38,865 bases of DNA from Acidobacteriaceae bacterium. Its GTDB lineage: Bacteria; Acidobacteriota; Terriglobia; Terriglobales; Acidobacteriaceae. Under the pieces are notes generated by a model. It saw nothing but the letters and a program-made list of their open reading frames with translations, did no database searches and had not been told where the DNA came from. Below, one piece after another: positions 17,018 through 26,106 of the stretch. The position numbers and the translations under genes are program-made. The stretch's first letter is position 1; every line of letters begins with the position of its first letter. The stretch is taken from the NCBI GenBank assembly GCA_003151985.1, contig PLZC01000328.1:751-39615 (forward strand). Direction: 5' to 3'.

Positions 17018-18142
17018 ATGGCAGATATGATTTGCACGAAGTGTGGGAGAGAAGCAGTTGCCGGCAAGCGTTTTTGCGGTGGGTGCGGCGGGACCCTGCA
17101 GGTAGTGGCAGAGCCGGCTCAGCCCCAGCAAACGGCGCGATTCTGCGTCAAGTGCGGAACGCCTAATGCTCCGGGAAAGCGCTTCTGTAAGCAGTGCGGC
17201 CACGCCGTTGGTACGACCGCGCCAAGGGCTGCGATCCAACACGAAGCCACTGCCGTACACATCCAGGCTGCAAATGTCGTCAAGCCTGCGCCGGAAGAGG
17301 CAGGGCCGTTGCCGACGCTGTCCGTCGCTATACCTCTAGAGCCCTCGCAGGTTCTGCTTTCGCAAGCCGTGCCTAAGTCCGAACAGGATCAGCCTGCGTG
17401 GCTCTATTCCGAGGAGAGCCCTAATCTCTCATCCATTGGAAGGAGTTTTTCGCGGCTCACAAATCTGGATCGCGTGGAACAAGAGACTTCGGCTCCGCCC
17501 GAGGTGCAGGCCGAGCCTCGCGCGGCCCATGTGTACGGAGCAATCACAACGGGCGGATCTGCAGCGGCATACGGTGGGAACACTTTACTCCGTCGCAATG
17601 ACAAAGTCTCAACATCGCGAGGAAATAGAAATCTTCTTCCGTTGATTGGGGCAGTATGCGCAACTGCCGTTGCGGTTGGCATCGTGTTGTTTTTCGCCGT
17701 AACTCACCATTGGTGGCGTAACCCGGAGCAAGTGGCGACTCAGGCAGCGCTGCCAACCGTGGCGATTCCTGCTTCCACTGCGGGCCAGCCGTTACAGAGT
17801 CAGCCAACGGATCCGGTCGCGGTTACGAGGAATCCAGCCGCATCGACAAAGCCGGAATCGCGAAAGAAGAAGAATCGCAGGCAGGAAGCACCTGAAGACA
17901 GCAGACCGTCTGAAAGCGCTCCGACAAGATCTCAGATAGCAGAACAAAAAACTCAAGGGGACAACTGCAGTCTGAGCCCAAACATTCTCCCCAAGATGCT
18001 GGATCAGGCGGAGAGAAACCGGGAGCAAGGCAACTATCCCGCAGCGGTGAGGCAGTATCGCGCCGTTTTATCCTGCGACCATAACAACGCGCGCGCCCGC
18101 AGCGGCCTGGAAACTGCTTTGCTTGATATTCAACATCGATAA
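17018..18142 (+). CDS. Double-zinc-ribbon, single-pass membrane protein with periplasmic C-terminus
   Basis: The 374-residue protein opens with two zinc ribbons (cysteines 6/9/20/23 and 43/46/57/60, both with GKRFC before the second pair). A long Pro/Ala-rich linker leads to one membrane helix at about 204-228 (LIGAVCATAVAVGIVLFFAV), followed by HHWWRN. After it comes a basic Ser/Pro-rich stretch and a C-terminal segment, MLDQAERNREQGNYPAAVRQ, that looks like one TPR repeat. The ribbons would be cytosolic and the TPR periplasmic. The same design, with related ribbons, recurs in the convergent gene at 20987-22159, which links the two operons. It could recruit the cytosolic SPFH scaffold to a periplasmic partner such as the next gene's product; that is inference. 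Function unknown. Confidence 0.72.
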   Translation: MADMICTKCGREAVAGKRFCGGCGGTLQVVAEPAQPQQTARFCVKCGTPNAPGKRFCKQCGHAVGTTAPRAAIQHEATAVHIQAANVVKPAPEEAGPLPTLSVAIPLEPSQVLLSQAVPKSEQDQPAWLYSEESPNLSSIGRSFSRLTNLDRVEQETSAPPEVQAEPRAAHVYGAITTGGSAAAYGGNTLLRRNDKVSTSRGNRNLLPLIGAVCATAVAVGIVLFFAVTHHWWRNPEQVATQAALPTVAIPASTAGQPLQSQPTDPVAVTRNPAASTKPESRKKKNRRQEAPEDSRPSESAPTRSQIAEQKTQGDNCSLSPNILPKMLDQAERNREQGNYPAAVRQYRAVLSCDHNNARARSGLETALLDIQHR

Positions 18143-18248
18143 CAACCTCGTGCCGCATGTGACTTGCAAGCACGATTTGAACCGCCAGTTTTGGATAGAT
18201 ATTGGGGACTTTATGACATCGCACGGGTTTCGACTTGAAGTGAATCCA

Positions 18249-20909
18249 ATGTATCGCTTAATGTGCAGGTCCATTGCATTGTCGCTATCGGCGCTGGCCT
18301 TTTCTACGCCGGCTTTATTGGCAAATCAGCCTGTCTTGACCGCAATTCAACTTTATGACGGGCCGAATGGCGCTGCCTATCTGCAGTTTGGGGACGTGCT
18401 GATTAACGGCAAGGCGTATTTGCGCGATTGCACACAGTTTCAGACGGTCGCAGTGGATAAGTCAACCTATGGGAAAATGCAAAAGGTGACCCTGTCTGCG
18501 GGAGCACTTCTGGAGCGCGATAGAGAAGGGGTGTTCCGGTACAGTACGGGCGCAGGTCCCAGCCTTTGCCTGGTGCCGGACAACGTGAAGTTCGACCACA
18601 ACGCATATTATTCGCTGTCCGACATGGCTGACCAGGCGAAGTTGACGGGAACTCCGCTGACGCCGGGCATTGCAGCAACCGGGCCGCCGCCCTTGAAGAA
18701 GGGGGTCAAGCTATTTTTTGTCGCCGCGCCTGACGCTGAGCTTGCAGAGTTCCTGCGCGGTCAGAGAGCCGCGGATGTTTCCGGCTGGCTCAACTTTCTT
18801 TCAAGGTATCCGGCTTCACCTCATGCCGGAGAGGCCAAACGCGCTCTTGGAGTTCTTTATGTGGCAGCCGGGGAAGCATCTTTGGCCGGTTACCGTGAGT
18901 CTCTTGCCACGGATTCGCCGCTTTACAACGATCTGAAGGACGCCAAAGTTCAAGGCGATAAAGCCCAGGCCTTACAAGTGCCCCTCGAACAAAGCGCAAG
19001 ACTTTCGGGGGAAATTCGCAGAGAGCTGGCGGCAATTGTTGTGAAGGGGCGAGACGAACTCAACACCTATAACACGGATTTGCAGGGGCATGCTCCTGGT
19101 TATATTCACTTGAAGAATGCGAGGAAGCTAGCATACATCATCAGCACAATCGATGCCGGCTTCACCGCAGGACAGACTCTCCTTGCCGATGCATTGCAGG
19201 CGAGTAATGGATTCGATAGTGCCCTCCGGTCAGCGGAATCGTCGGTTACTGAGAAGCAGATGGACAATGCGCTAGAGGTTGTTACGCCATTGCGCGCATT
19301 CTCGAGCGAAGAGCCACGCATCGTGGCTGTGGTCGATGCAGTTTACGAATACGATCTGCAACAGGGAAAGCAGTTAGCGGAAGCGGGAGATTGGAAGGGC
19401 GCCGTCAAACAATTTGAGAAGGCGGCGAACGTAAAGGACACTCCGAAGGCGCGAGATGCTCTGAGTGGAGCGCAAAAACAAGTGGTGATTACTCAAAATA
19501 AGAATTCAGCCGCTAAAGCCCTGGAGAGTAGCAAGGCGCTCGAGGAACAGCACGACAGCATCGGTGCTTTAGATGTGCTGTACGAACTGCCCTCTTCTCA
19601 GAAGGCGCTGGTCGCTGACGATATTGGAAGGCTGAAGGATGGATATATCCAAAGCGCTGTTCGCATGGCAAAGGAACTGCAAAAATCACATGATCCTATC
19701 CGCGGGCTCGGAGATGAGGTTGGAGTTGAGAAAGCTTACAACTATCTGCAGCGCGCCTTTGAACTTAGCAACAACGACTCCTATAGTGACATGTTAGATA
19801 TCCTTGGAGACGACTTGAGCAATTACTTTGTCGGCCAGGCAAAGCGCTACCTTGACAAGCCATCCGGATCGGGAACGGAATTGGGGTGGGCCTATCTGGA
19901 AGAAGCTCTGTTATACAAACCGGCAAACAGAGAGGCACACGATGCGAAGGTAGCTGCGGCGCCGGCTCATGCGATGCATTCAAAGCTTTCCATTCGTGTT
20001 CAGTTCCGCGATCAGACTTCTCTACGCGACAGTACCGGCTTCCTCCACCAACTGGAAGATGCGATTATCTCCGGCCTTGAGATGCCGAATGTCAAGGCGG
20101 TTCGATTTGGGGAAACGGCTAACGGCGTCGAGCCGGATTTCCAGCTCGCCGGGGATGTTCTGGAGCATCAGATTACCGAGACTCCAACAATGGATGCGAG
20201 GGAGTCAAAATATCGCATTGGAACCCATGACGTTCCCGGAGAGGAGTGGAACAAAGCCAATCGTGCTTATGAAGCGGCGCTGCGTGCATTGCAAGCGGAT
20301 CAGTCCACACTGCAAGGAGCGGCAGCAAAGGGCAACAAAAAGGAAGTCAAGGAATTGACTGCAAAGCTCAGCGAGGATCAGAAGCTTGTTTCGGAAGCGC
20401 AGGCGGTGGCGGACTCATTGCCCAGGACCGTGACTGCCGATGTGATTCGCCCATACCACTACACGCGGAAGACCGTCGATATCAAGGACACGATCAAACT
20501 TCAGTTTCGAATTGGCGAGACACTTAATTCGCAAATGGGAGACGCGGTGATCGTTCAACAGGAAGACCCCAAGCAGTTTGTTCTGGTGGAGGATGTGAAG
20601 GCGGACGACACAGAGGGAGTGAAGCCGACAGGGACCATTCCGAGCACCATGGCGCTACAAACGGCGCTGGAGAATTCAATCCGCGTTGAACTGATAGAAG
20701 CAGTGCGGTCGAAGGTGAGAGATCTGTCGCGAGTGATCTACGATGAGGCCAAAGCAAAGGAGCACGATGAAAACGTGGACGGGGCCGCCGAGGCCTACAT
20801 GCGTTTTCTGAACTGCACCAAAGAGGATGGGTCAGTCGAACGGCAGCAGGCGATACATTTTCTGTCGGAGCAATTCAATATGCACCCTGACATGCAGCTT
20901 TCACAATAA
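18249..20909 (+). CDS. Large exported helical-repeat protein
   Basis: This is the last gene of the plus-strand operon, about 886 residues. A signal peptide (MYRLMCRSIALSLSALAFS then TPALLA) predicts export to the periplasm. A small beta domain follows (about 25-120), then a long alpha-helical stretch with TPR-like phrases (VSGWLNFLSRYPASPHAGEA, QFEKAANVKDTPKARDAL). A C-terminal half (about 600-880) contains FRDQTSLRDSTGFLHQLEDA, a highly charged coiled coil and a mixed alpha/beta end. No catalytic motif is recognised. The frame is open upstream; the ATG at 18249 places the signal peptide at the N-terminus, and the ATG at 18213 (with GGGGA upstream) is the alternative. It follows the zinc-ribbon membrane protein by about 106 bases. 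As the periplasmic partner it could bind that protein's TPR tail. Confidence 0.68.
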   Translation: MYRLMCRSIALSLSALAFSTPALLANQPVLTAIQLYDGPNGAAYLQFGDVLINGKAYLRDCTQFQTVAVDKSTYGKMQKVTLSAGALLERDREGVFRYSTGAGPSLCLVPDNVKFDHNAYYSLSDMADQAKLTGTPLTPGIAATGPPPLKKGVKLFFVAAPDAELAEFLRGQRAADVSGWLNFLSRYPASPHAGEAKRALGVLYVAAGEASLAGYRESLATDSPLYNDLKDAKVQGDKAQALQVPLEQSARLSGEIRRELAAIVVKGRDELNTYNTDLQGHAPGYIHLKNARKLAYIISTIDAGFTAGQTLLADALQASNGFDSALRSAESSVTEKQMDNALEVVTPLRAFSSEEPRIVAVVDAVYEYDLQQGKQLAEAGDWKGAVKQFEKAANVKDTPKARDALSGAQKQVVITQNKNSAAKALESSKALEEQHDSIGALDVLYELPSSQKALVADDIGRLKDGYIQSAVRMAKELQKSHDPIRGLGDEVGVEKAYNYLQRAFELSNNDSYSDMLDILGDDLSNYFVGQAKRYLDKPSGSGTELGWAYLEEALLYKPANREAHDAKVAAAPAHAMHSKLSIRVQFRDQTSLRDSTGFLHQLEDAIISGLEMPNVKAVRFGETANGVEPDFQLAGDVLEHQITETPTMDARESKYRIGTHDVPGEEWNKANRAYEAALRALQADQSTLQGAAAKGNKKEVKELTAKLSEDQKLVSEAQAVADSLPRTVTADVIRPYHYTRKTVDIKDTIKLQFRIGETLNSQMGDAVIVQQEDPKQFVLVEDVKADDTEGVKPTGTIPSTMALQTALENSIRVELIEAVRSKVRDLSRVIYDEAKAKEHDENVDGAAEAYMRFLNCTKEDGSVERQQAIHFLSEQFNMHPDMQLSQ

Positions 20910-20986
20910 CCCTCCAGGCGGCTGCACCGCGTTTACAGGATGAGCGATGCAGCCGTCATTGGTGCTGTCATGCAGGGGGCCCGTAC

Positions 20987-22159
20987 TTACTGGACAACTT
21001 CCCAACTCAGGTCGCAATTCGCCTGGTAGCCCGCCTTTTGCGAAATCATGGACACCCGCTTCGTGCCGTCCGGATTGGGTTTGATCGTCATAGTCCATGC
21101 TTGCCGGTCAAAGTTGAACTTGAGCCGCGCCAGGGGCAGGTGATCGAAGACGACCGTTCCGTTGTAAGGTACCGGTGGTCCTTGATAGTGCAGAGTCCCT
21201 GAGTGTGGCGCCGCGGCAGGTTGCGGGAGCGAGGGCGGAGGCGTCTCCATTTGGGGTGGCGGGGGTATCTTTGCCAATTGCCGGCCTGAATCTTGCGCGA
21301 CCTTCGATGGCACAGGTCTCGAGGGCGGAACTGTGGCAGGTCTGGGCTGCGATTGACGGGTGGCGGAGGCAGCGGGTCCGGGAATGCCCGGGTATGACTT
21401 TGATGGCTGCTCAGCCGGTGTGGATGCTGGTTGCTGTGTGGAAGGCACTGTTGCTACCGAGGAGACGCTTCGATGGGAATGAGCGTACACTGCCCAGCCT
21501 CCGACTGCCACGAGCAAAGCAGTAGCGACCCCAATCGCGATTCCGATCTGCCGCATTGAAAATCGGCGCGGCACTGAGGGCGAAATGCTGGAGCTGAATA
21601 TTGCGGCCGGTACTGGAGGAAAAGGGGATTTCTGTTCCACGGGTTCCCAGGAGGTTGGCCAAACGGATGCCGGTTCGTCTTGCGGGTGAAGTGCAAGATC
21701 CGGCTCCACTGCTGCTATCAGGTTCGCCGGAATTGGAGCCGGTTCGTCCTTTGCAGGCAGGGAAGTTCCCCCCGGCACAGGAACGGACTCTGCGGGCGGC
21801 GCATCGGTGGCATGTCCGCAGCTTTTGCAGAACCGCTTGCCGGGCACGAGAGCTGAGCCGCATTGCTTGCAGGCCTGGACTGTCGGGCCTTTCGCTAACA
21901 CGGAGGAGGCGGCGGCTGGAGCTTGCATGTCTGGCGGAACCGGCTCGCCCACCGGATGACCGCACTGCTTGCAAAAGCGCTTGCCTGGGGGCAGGGCAGT
22001 TCCACACTTTGCACAAATGGAAGTTGCCGCCTTGAATGCTAGCGCAGACTCTGGCGGAGTTTGGATAGCCGGAACAGCGACTGGCTGACCGCATCCTCCG
22101 CAAAAGCGCCTGCCTGCAGCCAGTTCTTTTCCACACTTTGAGCAGAATTTATTCGCCAT
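20987..22159 (-). CDS. Triple-zinc-ribbon, single-pass membrane protein
   Basis: This 390-residue product is the counterpart of the gene at 17018, on the opposite strand. It has three zinc ribbons in the first 125 residues (CSKC/CGGC, CAKC/CKQC, CKQC/CKSC, each with GRRFC or GKRFC before the second pair) and a Pro-rich linker. One membrane helix follows at about 203-226 (IGIAIGVATALLVAVGGWAVYA), then a long Pro/Ser/Gln-rich periplasmic stretch. The C-terminal domain of about 65 residues runs LHYQGPPVPYNGTVVFDHLP to the end, beta-rich and unrecognised. It starts one base after the stop of the upstream membrane gene, so the two are coupled, and it ends the minus-strand operon. The 77 bases to the convergent gene hold only a weak 7-bp inverted repeat (20920-20926 with 20948-20954). 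Confidence 0.72.
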   Translation of the reverse strand: MANKFCSKCGKELAAGRRFCGGCGQPVAVPAIQTPPESALAFKAATSICAKCGTALPPGKRFCKQCGHPVGEPVPPDMQAPAAASSVLAKGPTVQACKQCGSALVPGKRFCKSCGHATDAPPAESVPVPGGTSLPAKDEPAPIPANLIAAVEPDLALHPQDEPASVWPTSWEPVEQKSPFPPVPAAIFSSSISPSVPRRFSMRQIGIAIGVATALLVAVGGWAVYAHSHRSVSSVATVPSTQQPASTPAEQPSKSYPGIPGPAASATRQSQPRPATVPPSRPVPSKVAQDSGRQLAKIPPPPQMETPPPSLPQPAAAPHSGTLHYQGPPVPYNGTVVFDHLPLARLKFNFDRQAWTMTIKPNPDGTKRVSMISQKAGYQANCDLSWEVVQ

Positions 22160-22160
22160 G

Positions 22161-22958
22161 TCAGCCTACCGCGGTTCCGCACTCGTCACAGAAAGTGCTG
22201 CCTGTATCGAGTGGCTGTCCGCACTTCCTGCACTTGCCATTGGCACGGAAGACGGGTTGGTCGACCTGGGGCGGCGGTGGCTGCACTTGAGGGATCGCGG
22301 CTGTGACTGAGGGTGCCGCGGGCTGGCTTTCTGCCACTGGCTTGGCGATCAGTCCCCTTGTATTCAAGGCAATTTCAACAAGCACAACGCTCAATTCTGC
22401 CAGGGCGTAGAAGAAGACGATGCCGGCAAAAGCGAGCAGAAGAAAAAGAACCGCCAATTCGATTCCGCCCAGGAAACCACTACTCGCGCCCCCGGCAAAT
22501 GGCAGCCGTTCGCCAAGCATGCCCAGTTGAGAGAATGGACTGAAATCTGTGAACCAAACAAAGAGGCATCCGCCCACGCCAACCAGGGAATAGGTAACAA
22601 ACAACACTTCGCCGTTGAGTCTGAAAAGCATGGAAAGGATGGAGAGTACGGTGAAATGGCTATCTCCCAATTCCGTTATCGAGCGTGCACGGAACATGAT
22701 GACTCCAGCCGCCAGGTAACCCCAAGCCAGGCCGAAGATTGCGAAAAGCACGCACCCAATCAGTATGCCCGCAGACCGGGTTCCCAACGCGTTCTCGCTG
22801 GCTTTGAATCCAAAGCCGATAAAGGCAATAAACCAGAACAGTCCGATGAGTGCAACGAGGACCGCGAGGACCCGAAGCACCCAGGCCACCGTGAGGCGAA
22901 TAAGCTTCCCATCGCTCAATGCGTGGAAAAACGGATCGAGAAAAGCAAAGATCTGCAT
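22161..22958 (-). CDS. Four-helix membrane protein with C-terminal zinc ribbon
   Basis: The 265-residue protein has four strong membrane helices (about residues 22-50, 62-88, 112-137 and 163-192). A Pro/Gln-rich linker and a final zinc ribbon with cysteines 243, 246, 257 and 260 follow. An even number of helices puts both ends, including the ribbon, on the cytosolic side. The family is not recognised. A four-helix protein also sits next to the SPFH gene in the plus-strand operon, and small ribbon-plus-helix proteins accompany SPFH/PspA genes in Bacillus, so a shared membrane platform is plausible but not shown. It is separated by 165 bases, including a strong hairpin, from the upstream secreted-protein gene, and may be expressed at a different level from it. 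Confidence 0.72.
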   Translation of the reverse strand: MQIFAFLDPFFHALSDGKLIRLTVAWVLRVLAVLVALIGLFWFIAFIGFGFKASENALGTRSAGILIGCVLFAIFGLAWGYLAAGVIMFRARSITELGDSHFTVLSILSMLFRLNGEVLFVTYSLVGVGGCLFVWFTDFSPFSQLGMLGERLPFAGGASSGFLGGIELAVLFLLLAFAGIVFFYALAELSVVLVEIALNTRGLIAKPVAESQPAAPSVTAAIPQVQPPPPQVDQPVFRANGKCRKCGQPLDTGSTFCDECGTAVG

Positions 22959-23090
22959 AGGTTCCTTTCATCTCTCCCGGCGCGAATTTGGTTGGCGCTG
23001 TCTGGATTGCACACAGGTTCAAATCCGGACGGAGGAGTTCACTGATCTGGTTAAGCTGTTTGCCGCACAGGACACCACAGTGGTCACCGC

Positions 23091-23116
23091 CCCCGCGCCG
23101 GGCTGCCGGCGCGGGG
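23091..23116. other. Strong GC-rich hairpin after the secreted-protein gene
   Basis: CCCCGCGCCGG (23091-23101) and CCGGCGCGGGG (23106-23116) form a perfect 11-bp stem with a 4-base loop, eight bases past the stop of the gene at 23124 when read on the minus strand. There is no T-run after it, so it is either an atypical terminator or an mRNA-stabilising or processing element splitting the minus-strand operon. Confidence 0.6.
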
Positions 23117-23123
23117 CGAGTGA

Positions 23124-24857
23124 TTACTGGATTCCGTTGGGTTGCGTTGCCTCCGCAGTCACTTCTTTTTCAGCCTGGTCGGCTTGTTGGGCCTGTTGCT
23201 GAATCTCAGTGGCTGCGTTCGGATCGGGAGGAGGTTCGATTGAGGCATAAACTGCAGGTGTTGCCTGAATCTGAACGGTTGATGGTACTGCGGGCAATCC
23301 GCCCTTGCCTTGTTTGGCCTGCAGTTCCTGCAACCCCTGGTCGATGGTCTCCCGCATGTGGTTCTGCATCTCCTGCAGATCCTCCAGTGCGATTGAAACC
23401 ACCGCCTGTTTTTGACACTCCTGGCCACCCTTGGCAGAGAGCACCACCAAATCCGCTGCCTTGGAGTCGGCAGGAGGCGAGGTTTGCAGTGCCAGCACGT
23501 CGCCATCGCTCAATGTGCATTCCATTTGCGATGCATCCACCACATCCAGCGCGTTGGCGACTACGAATACATGCTGCTTGCCCTTGGCCGCATCGCTCAG
23601 CATGCGATCGATGCCGCTGGAACCTGGGTCAACATCCATTTGGTGCGCGTTGAATGTAGCCTCCTGGTTTTCCAGCGCCAACTGATTTCTGATTTCATCG
23701 GCGATTTGCTGCTTTACTTCGGGTGTCATTTCCGGTTGTCCACCCTGCGCGGGAGCCGCGCCGTCAACCTCGCCGGCCTCTTGATGCGCCGCGTAGGCTG
23801 TCTGCAAATCACTTGAGATCATGTAGTCGGTGAGCCAATACGAAGTAGACGGATAGGCCGAATAAGGCGTGAAGTAGTACCCGTAATAGCCGTACCACGG
23901 ACTGCCCCCAAATCCCCACCCAAAGGTTATCGGCGCTGCCCAAGGGTTGTATGCCCACCCGTAAAAGCCCGGTCCGTAATACATTCCCGGGGCATAAACG
24001 TGCAGGTACGCGCCTCGATAGCCGTAGCCATAGTAAGAGTGGCTGTAGGAGCGGCCATGGTAGTTGTAAGTCCGCTGGGCGAATTCGTGGTTGTGATAGC
24101 TATACGGACGCTGCACGTAGCCTGGGCGGCCTTTTTGATAAACGGTGCGGCTGTGGTCCGGGCGATCGACAGAGACCATGTGACCGCCGTTCAGCCCGTG
24201 GTGGATGTCCATGCCGCGCTTGACGTCATGCACATCGCTGGCCCTCCCGTCGGAACGCATGCGGACAGCACTGCCGCTTCTGGCAGTGAGTTCCCTGGAG
24301 TTTCTGGGAGCGATTGGAGCAGAGCTTCTGATCGTCGAATGGGGAGTGCTTCCGGCAAATCCAGCGGGCAGGCCAACACCGGGCTGAATATGCGCGCCGG
24401 GGGCGCTCCCGTTTGTGATGTTGCGCCCGCCTCCACTATTGGTTATCGGACCAGCGCCTGGCCCGCCAGTGTTTGGGCGGTTGGCGGAAGGACCACCGGA
24501 ATAAGGTTGATTGGCGGAAGGAGCGCCCGTATTAGGGCGATTCGCAGAAGGACCACCGAAGTTGGGATGGTTGGCGGATGGGCCGCCTGTGTTTGGGCGA
24601 TTCACTGAGGGACCACTCGGGTTCGGGTGATAAGTCGAAGGCCCATTGCTGGGCCGCTGCATTCCACCGCCGCCCGGGTTGCTTGATGGCCGAGCTGCAG
24701 GCGGCGCCGGTCTGGGAGCAGGCGCGGCCGCAGGCTTGGGAGGCGGAGGCGGAGGGGCCGGTTTGTTGGGGCCGGCGCTTGCCAGGGCGCAAGTGCCAAG
24801 AAGCCCGGCGAGGATCAGTGCTGAAACATTAGCCCTGCTAAGGATTGAAGTGGACAT
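23124..24857 (-). CDS. Secreted Pro/Gly-rich and Tyr-rich protein
   Basis: The 577-residue product has a signal peptide (about residues 1-28, ending CALASA). A Pro/Ala stretch precedes six 10-residue repeats of the type GGPSANRPNT (residues 71-130). A basic His/Arg region near 185-265 leads into a Tyr/Gly/Trp-rich segment (about 265-345, with phrases such as YGYGYRGAYL and WYGYYGYYFTPY). The C-terminal 220 residues look folded, running from EMTPEVKQQIADEIRNQLAL through VVDASQMECTLSDGD to a coiled-coil-like end. The two parts suggest a surface or matrix-interacting region fused to a periplasmic domain. No enzyme motif is seen. It lies 60 bases after the gene at 24918 and is presumably in the same operon. 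Function unknown. Confidence 0.7.
   Translation of the reverse strand: MSTSILSRANVSALILAGLLGTCALASAGPNKPAPPPPPPKPAAAPAPRPAPPAARPSSNPGGGGMQRPSNGPSTYHPNPSGPSVNRPNTGGPSANHPNFGGPSANRPNTGAPSANQPYSGGPSANRPNTGGPGAGPITNSGGGRNITNGSAPGAHIQPGVGLPAGFAGSTPHSTIRSSAPIAPRNSRELTARSGSAVRMRSDGRASDVHDVKRGMDIHHGLNGGHMVSVDRPDHSRTVYQKGRPGYVQRPYSYHNHEFAQRTYNYHGRSYSHSYYGYGYRGAYLHVYAPGMYYGPGFYGWAYNPWAAPITFGWGFGGSPWYGYYGYYFTPYSAYPSTSYWLTDYMISSDLQTAYAAHQEAGEVDGAAPAQGGQPEMTPEVKQQIADEIRNQLALENQEATFNAHQMDVDPGSSGIDRMLSDAAKGKQHVFVVANALDVVDASQMECTLSDGDVLALQTSPPADSKAADLVVLSAKGGQECQKQAVVSIALEDLQEMQNHMRETIDQGLQELQAKQGKGGLPAVPSTVQIQATPAVYASIEPPPDPNAATEIQQQAQQADQAEKEVTAEATQPNGIQ
24468..24647 (-). repeat. Six tandem 30-bp units coding for a 10-residue repeat
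   Basis: Codons 71-130 of the secreted protein at 23124-24857 form six units with consensus GGPSANRPNT. Variants such as HPNF and QPYS show that the copies have diverged, and the period of 30 bases keeps the frame. Confidence 0.75.
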
Positions 24858-24917
24858 TGGGTTCTCTTGCCTTTCTCGATCTTCGGGTACCGCACTCTGT
24901 TTCGGGCGTGTTGACGC

Positions 24918-26069
24918 TTAGTCAATGGAACTCACTTTCCCGTAGGTAAAAGTGACCTTCATCTTCAGGTCTGTGTAGAAAAAGATTTCCCTCTGTCCTG
25001 CGGCTGCCTTTCTCTGTGGTTCTCCGAATGCGGCAGTCACTTGGTCTTTTGTCTGACCCATTGCAATGGTTGGCGCAGGAGGCGGGGGCGGGGGCGGGGG
25101 CGCGACCTCTTCATACACACGCTGCGGGGGAGGTTGGGGAAGGGGCGTAACCGCCGCGGGCGCAGGGGGTACGGCTGGCGTCGCGGCAACATTCTGTGGC
25201 GCGCCTGGGTTCTCCCAGATTGTCTTTCCAGGATCTGTAATGACGTTGCCAACCAAACTGCATTTCTGCCGGCCCGGGATCTTAGGGCCCCACACAGTGA
25301 GAATTTGGCCTTCGACCGAATAATTTCCCTCATACTTCCTTCCGTTCTGCACGAGGGCGAACACACCGTTGGGTCCAAGTTCCATGGTGTCGCTTTTCAG
25401 GTCTCGCCTAAAGTAGATTCCCTGGGCGGATGCCGCGTTATCCTGGCCGACGCCATCATTGTTCGCGGGAGTTGATTGGCCAGAATCACTTGGCGCCTGC
25501 CCAGGTTGCCCTCCTTGATTCTGAACCGGCTCTACCGCGAGGACTTCGGCGAGGGTATTCATGAATTCGTCGGGCGATGGGACTTGCTTCTTGTCAAACG
25601 GAATCGTCAACCACGTATAGTAGCGGATATTGTTGGCGTCAGGGTCGGTCCATATTTTGAATTCAACCCCGTTCTTCTTGACATTGAAGTGGACGATCCA
25701 GAATTTTTCCCCGGCCGCGGACGTGTGCATTGGAATCGAGTTCGGGTCAATATGCAGCAGGCCCAGGCCCAGATTCCACGAGAACATTCCAGCGGAAAGT
25801 TTGCCGTTCTTGTAGCTGTTGTTCGGAGCGCCTGCGTTGGCCGGAGCAGTCGTGCCACACATTTGTAACGAACTCTTCTGCAAGATAACTACGGACCCAG
25901 CGGTGACAATCTCTCCATTGTTATCCAACCCGGCCAAGGCGATCCGCTCCGTGAGCTTTTGTTGAATTGCTGTTAACGGATCGCTCCCCTGGGCGGCTGT
26001 GGGCGGCGTCATGCTACAGAACACCACTGCCGCCACTGACAGGGCCAAACTCCGCATTGCAACTCGCAT
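24918..26069 (-). CDS. Exported protein with BamE-like C-terminus (paralog of next gene)
   Basis: From the ATG at 26069, which has GAGGAGAA about five bases upstream, the 383-residue protein carries a signal peptide (MRVAMRSLALSVAAVVFCS then MTPPTAAQG). An N-terminal domain (about 25-165) contains SYKNGKLS and the phrase YYTWLTIPFDKKQ. A Gln/Gly/Ser linker, a small beta region, a poly-proline stretch and a final domain of about 50 residues follow. The last domain reads IAMGQTKDQVTAAFGEPQRK...FFYTDLKMKVTF, the pattern of SmpA/OmlA (BamE)-type folds, in which G-x-T-xx-qV-xxx-G-x-P is typical. There is no lipobox cysteine as in BamE. The next gene upstream shares N-terminal and C-terminal domains, so the pair is a tandem duplication. 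A longer start at 26114 would overlap that gene and is less likely. Confidence 0.7.
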   Translation of the reverse strand: MRVAMRSLALSVAAVVFCSMTPPTAAQGSDPLTAIQQKLTERIALAGLDNNGEIVTAGSVVILQKSSLQMCGTTAPANAGAPNNSYKNGKLSAGMFSWNLGLGLLHIDPNSIPMHTSAAGEKFWIVHFNVKKNGVEFKIWTDPDANNIRYYTWLTIPFDKKQVPSPDEFMNTLAEVLAVEPVQNQGGQPGQAPSDSGQSTPANNDGVGQDNAASAQGIYFRRDLKSDTMELGPNGVFALVQNGRKYEGNYSVEGQILTVWGPKIPGRQKCSLVGNVITDPGKTIWENPGAPQNVAATPAVPPAPAAVTPLPQPPPQRVYEEVAPPPPPPPPAPTIAMGQTKDQVTAAFGEPQRKAAAGQREIFFYTDLKMKVTFTYGKVSSID

Positions 26070-26106
26070 GTGTTTCTCCTCTATCTCTGCTGGACTGCGC
26101 TGACGC

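Noticed and set aside
25076-25102. GGGGGC hexamer run, possible phase-variable tract
   Set aside because: It encodes the poly-proline linker, and a 6-base unit cannot change the reading frame.
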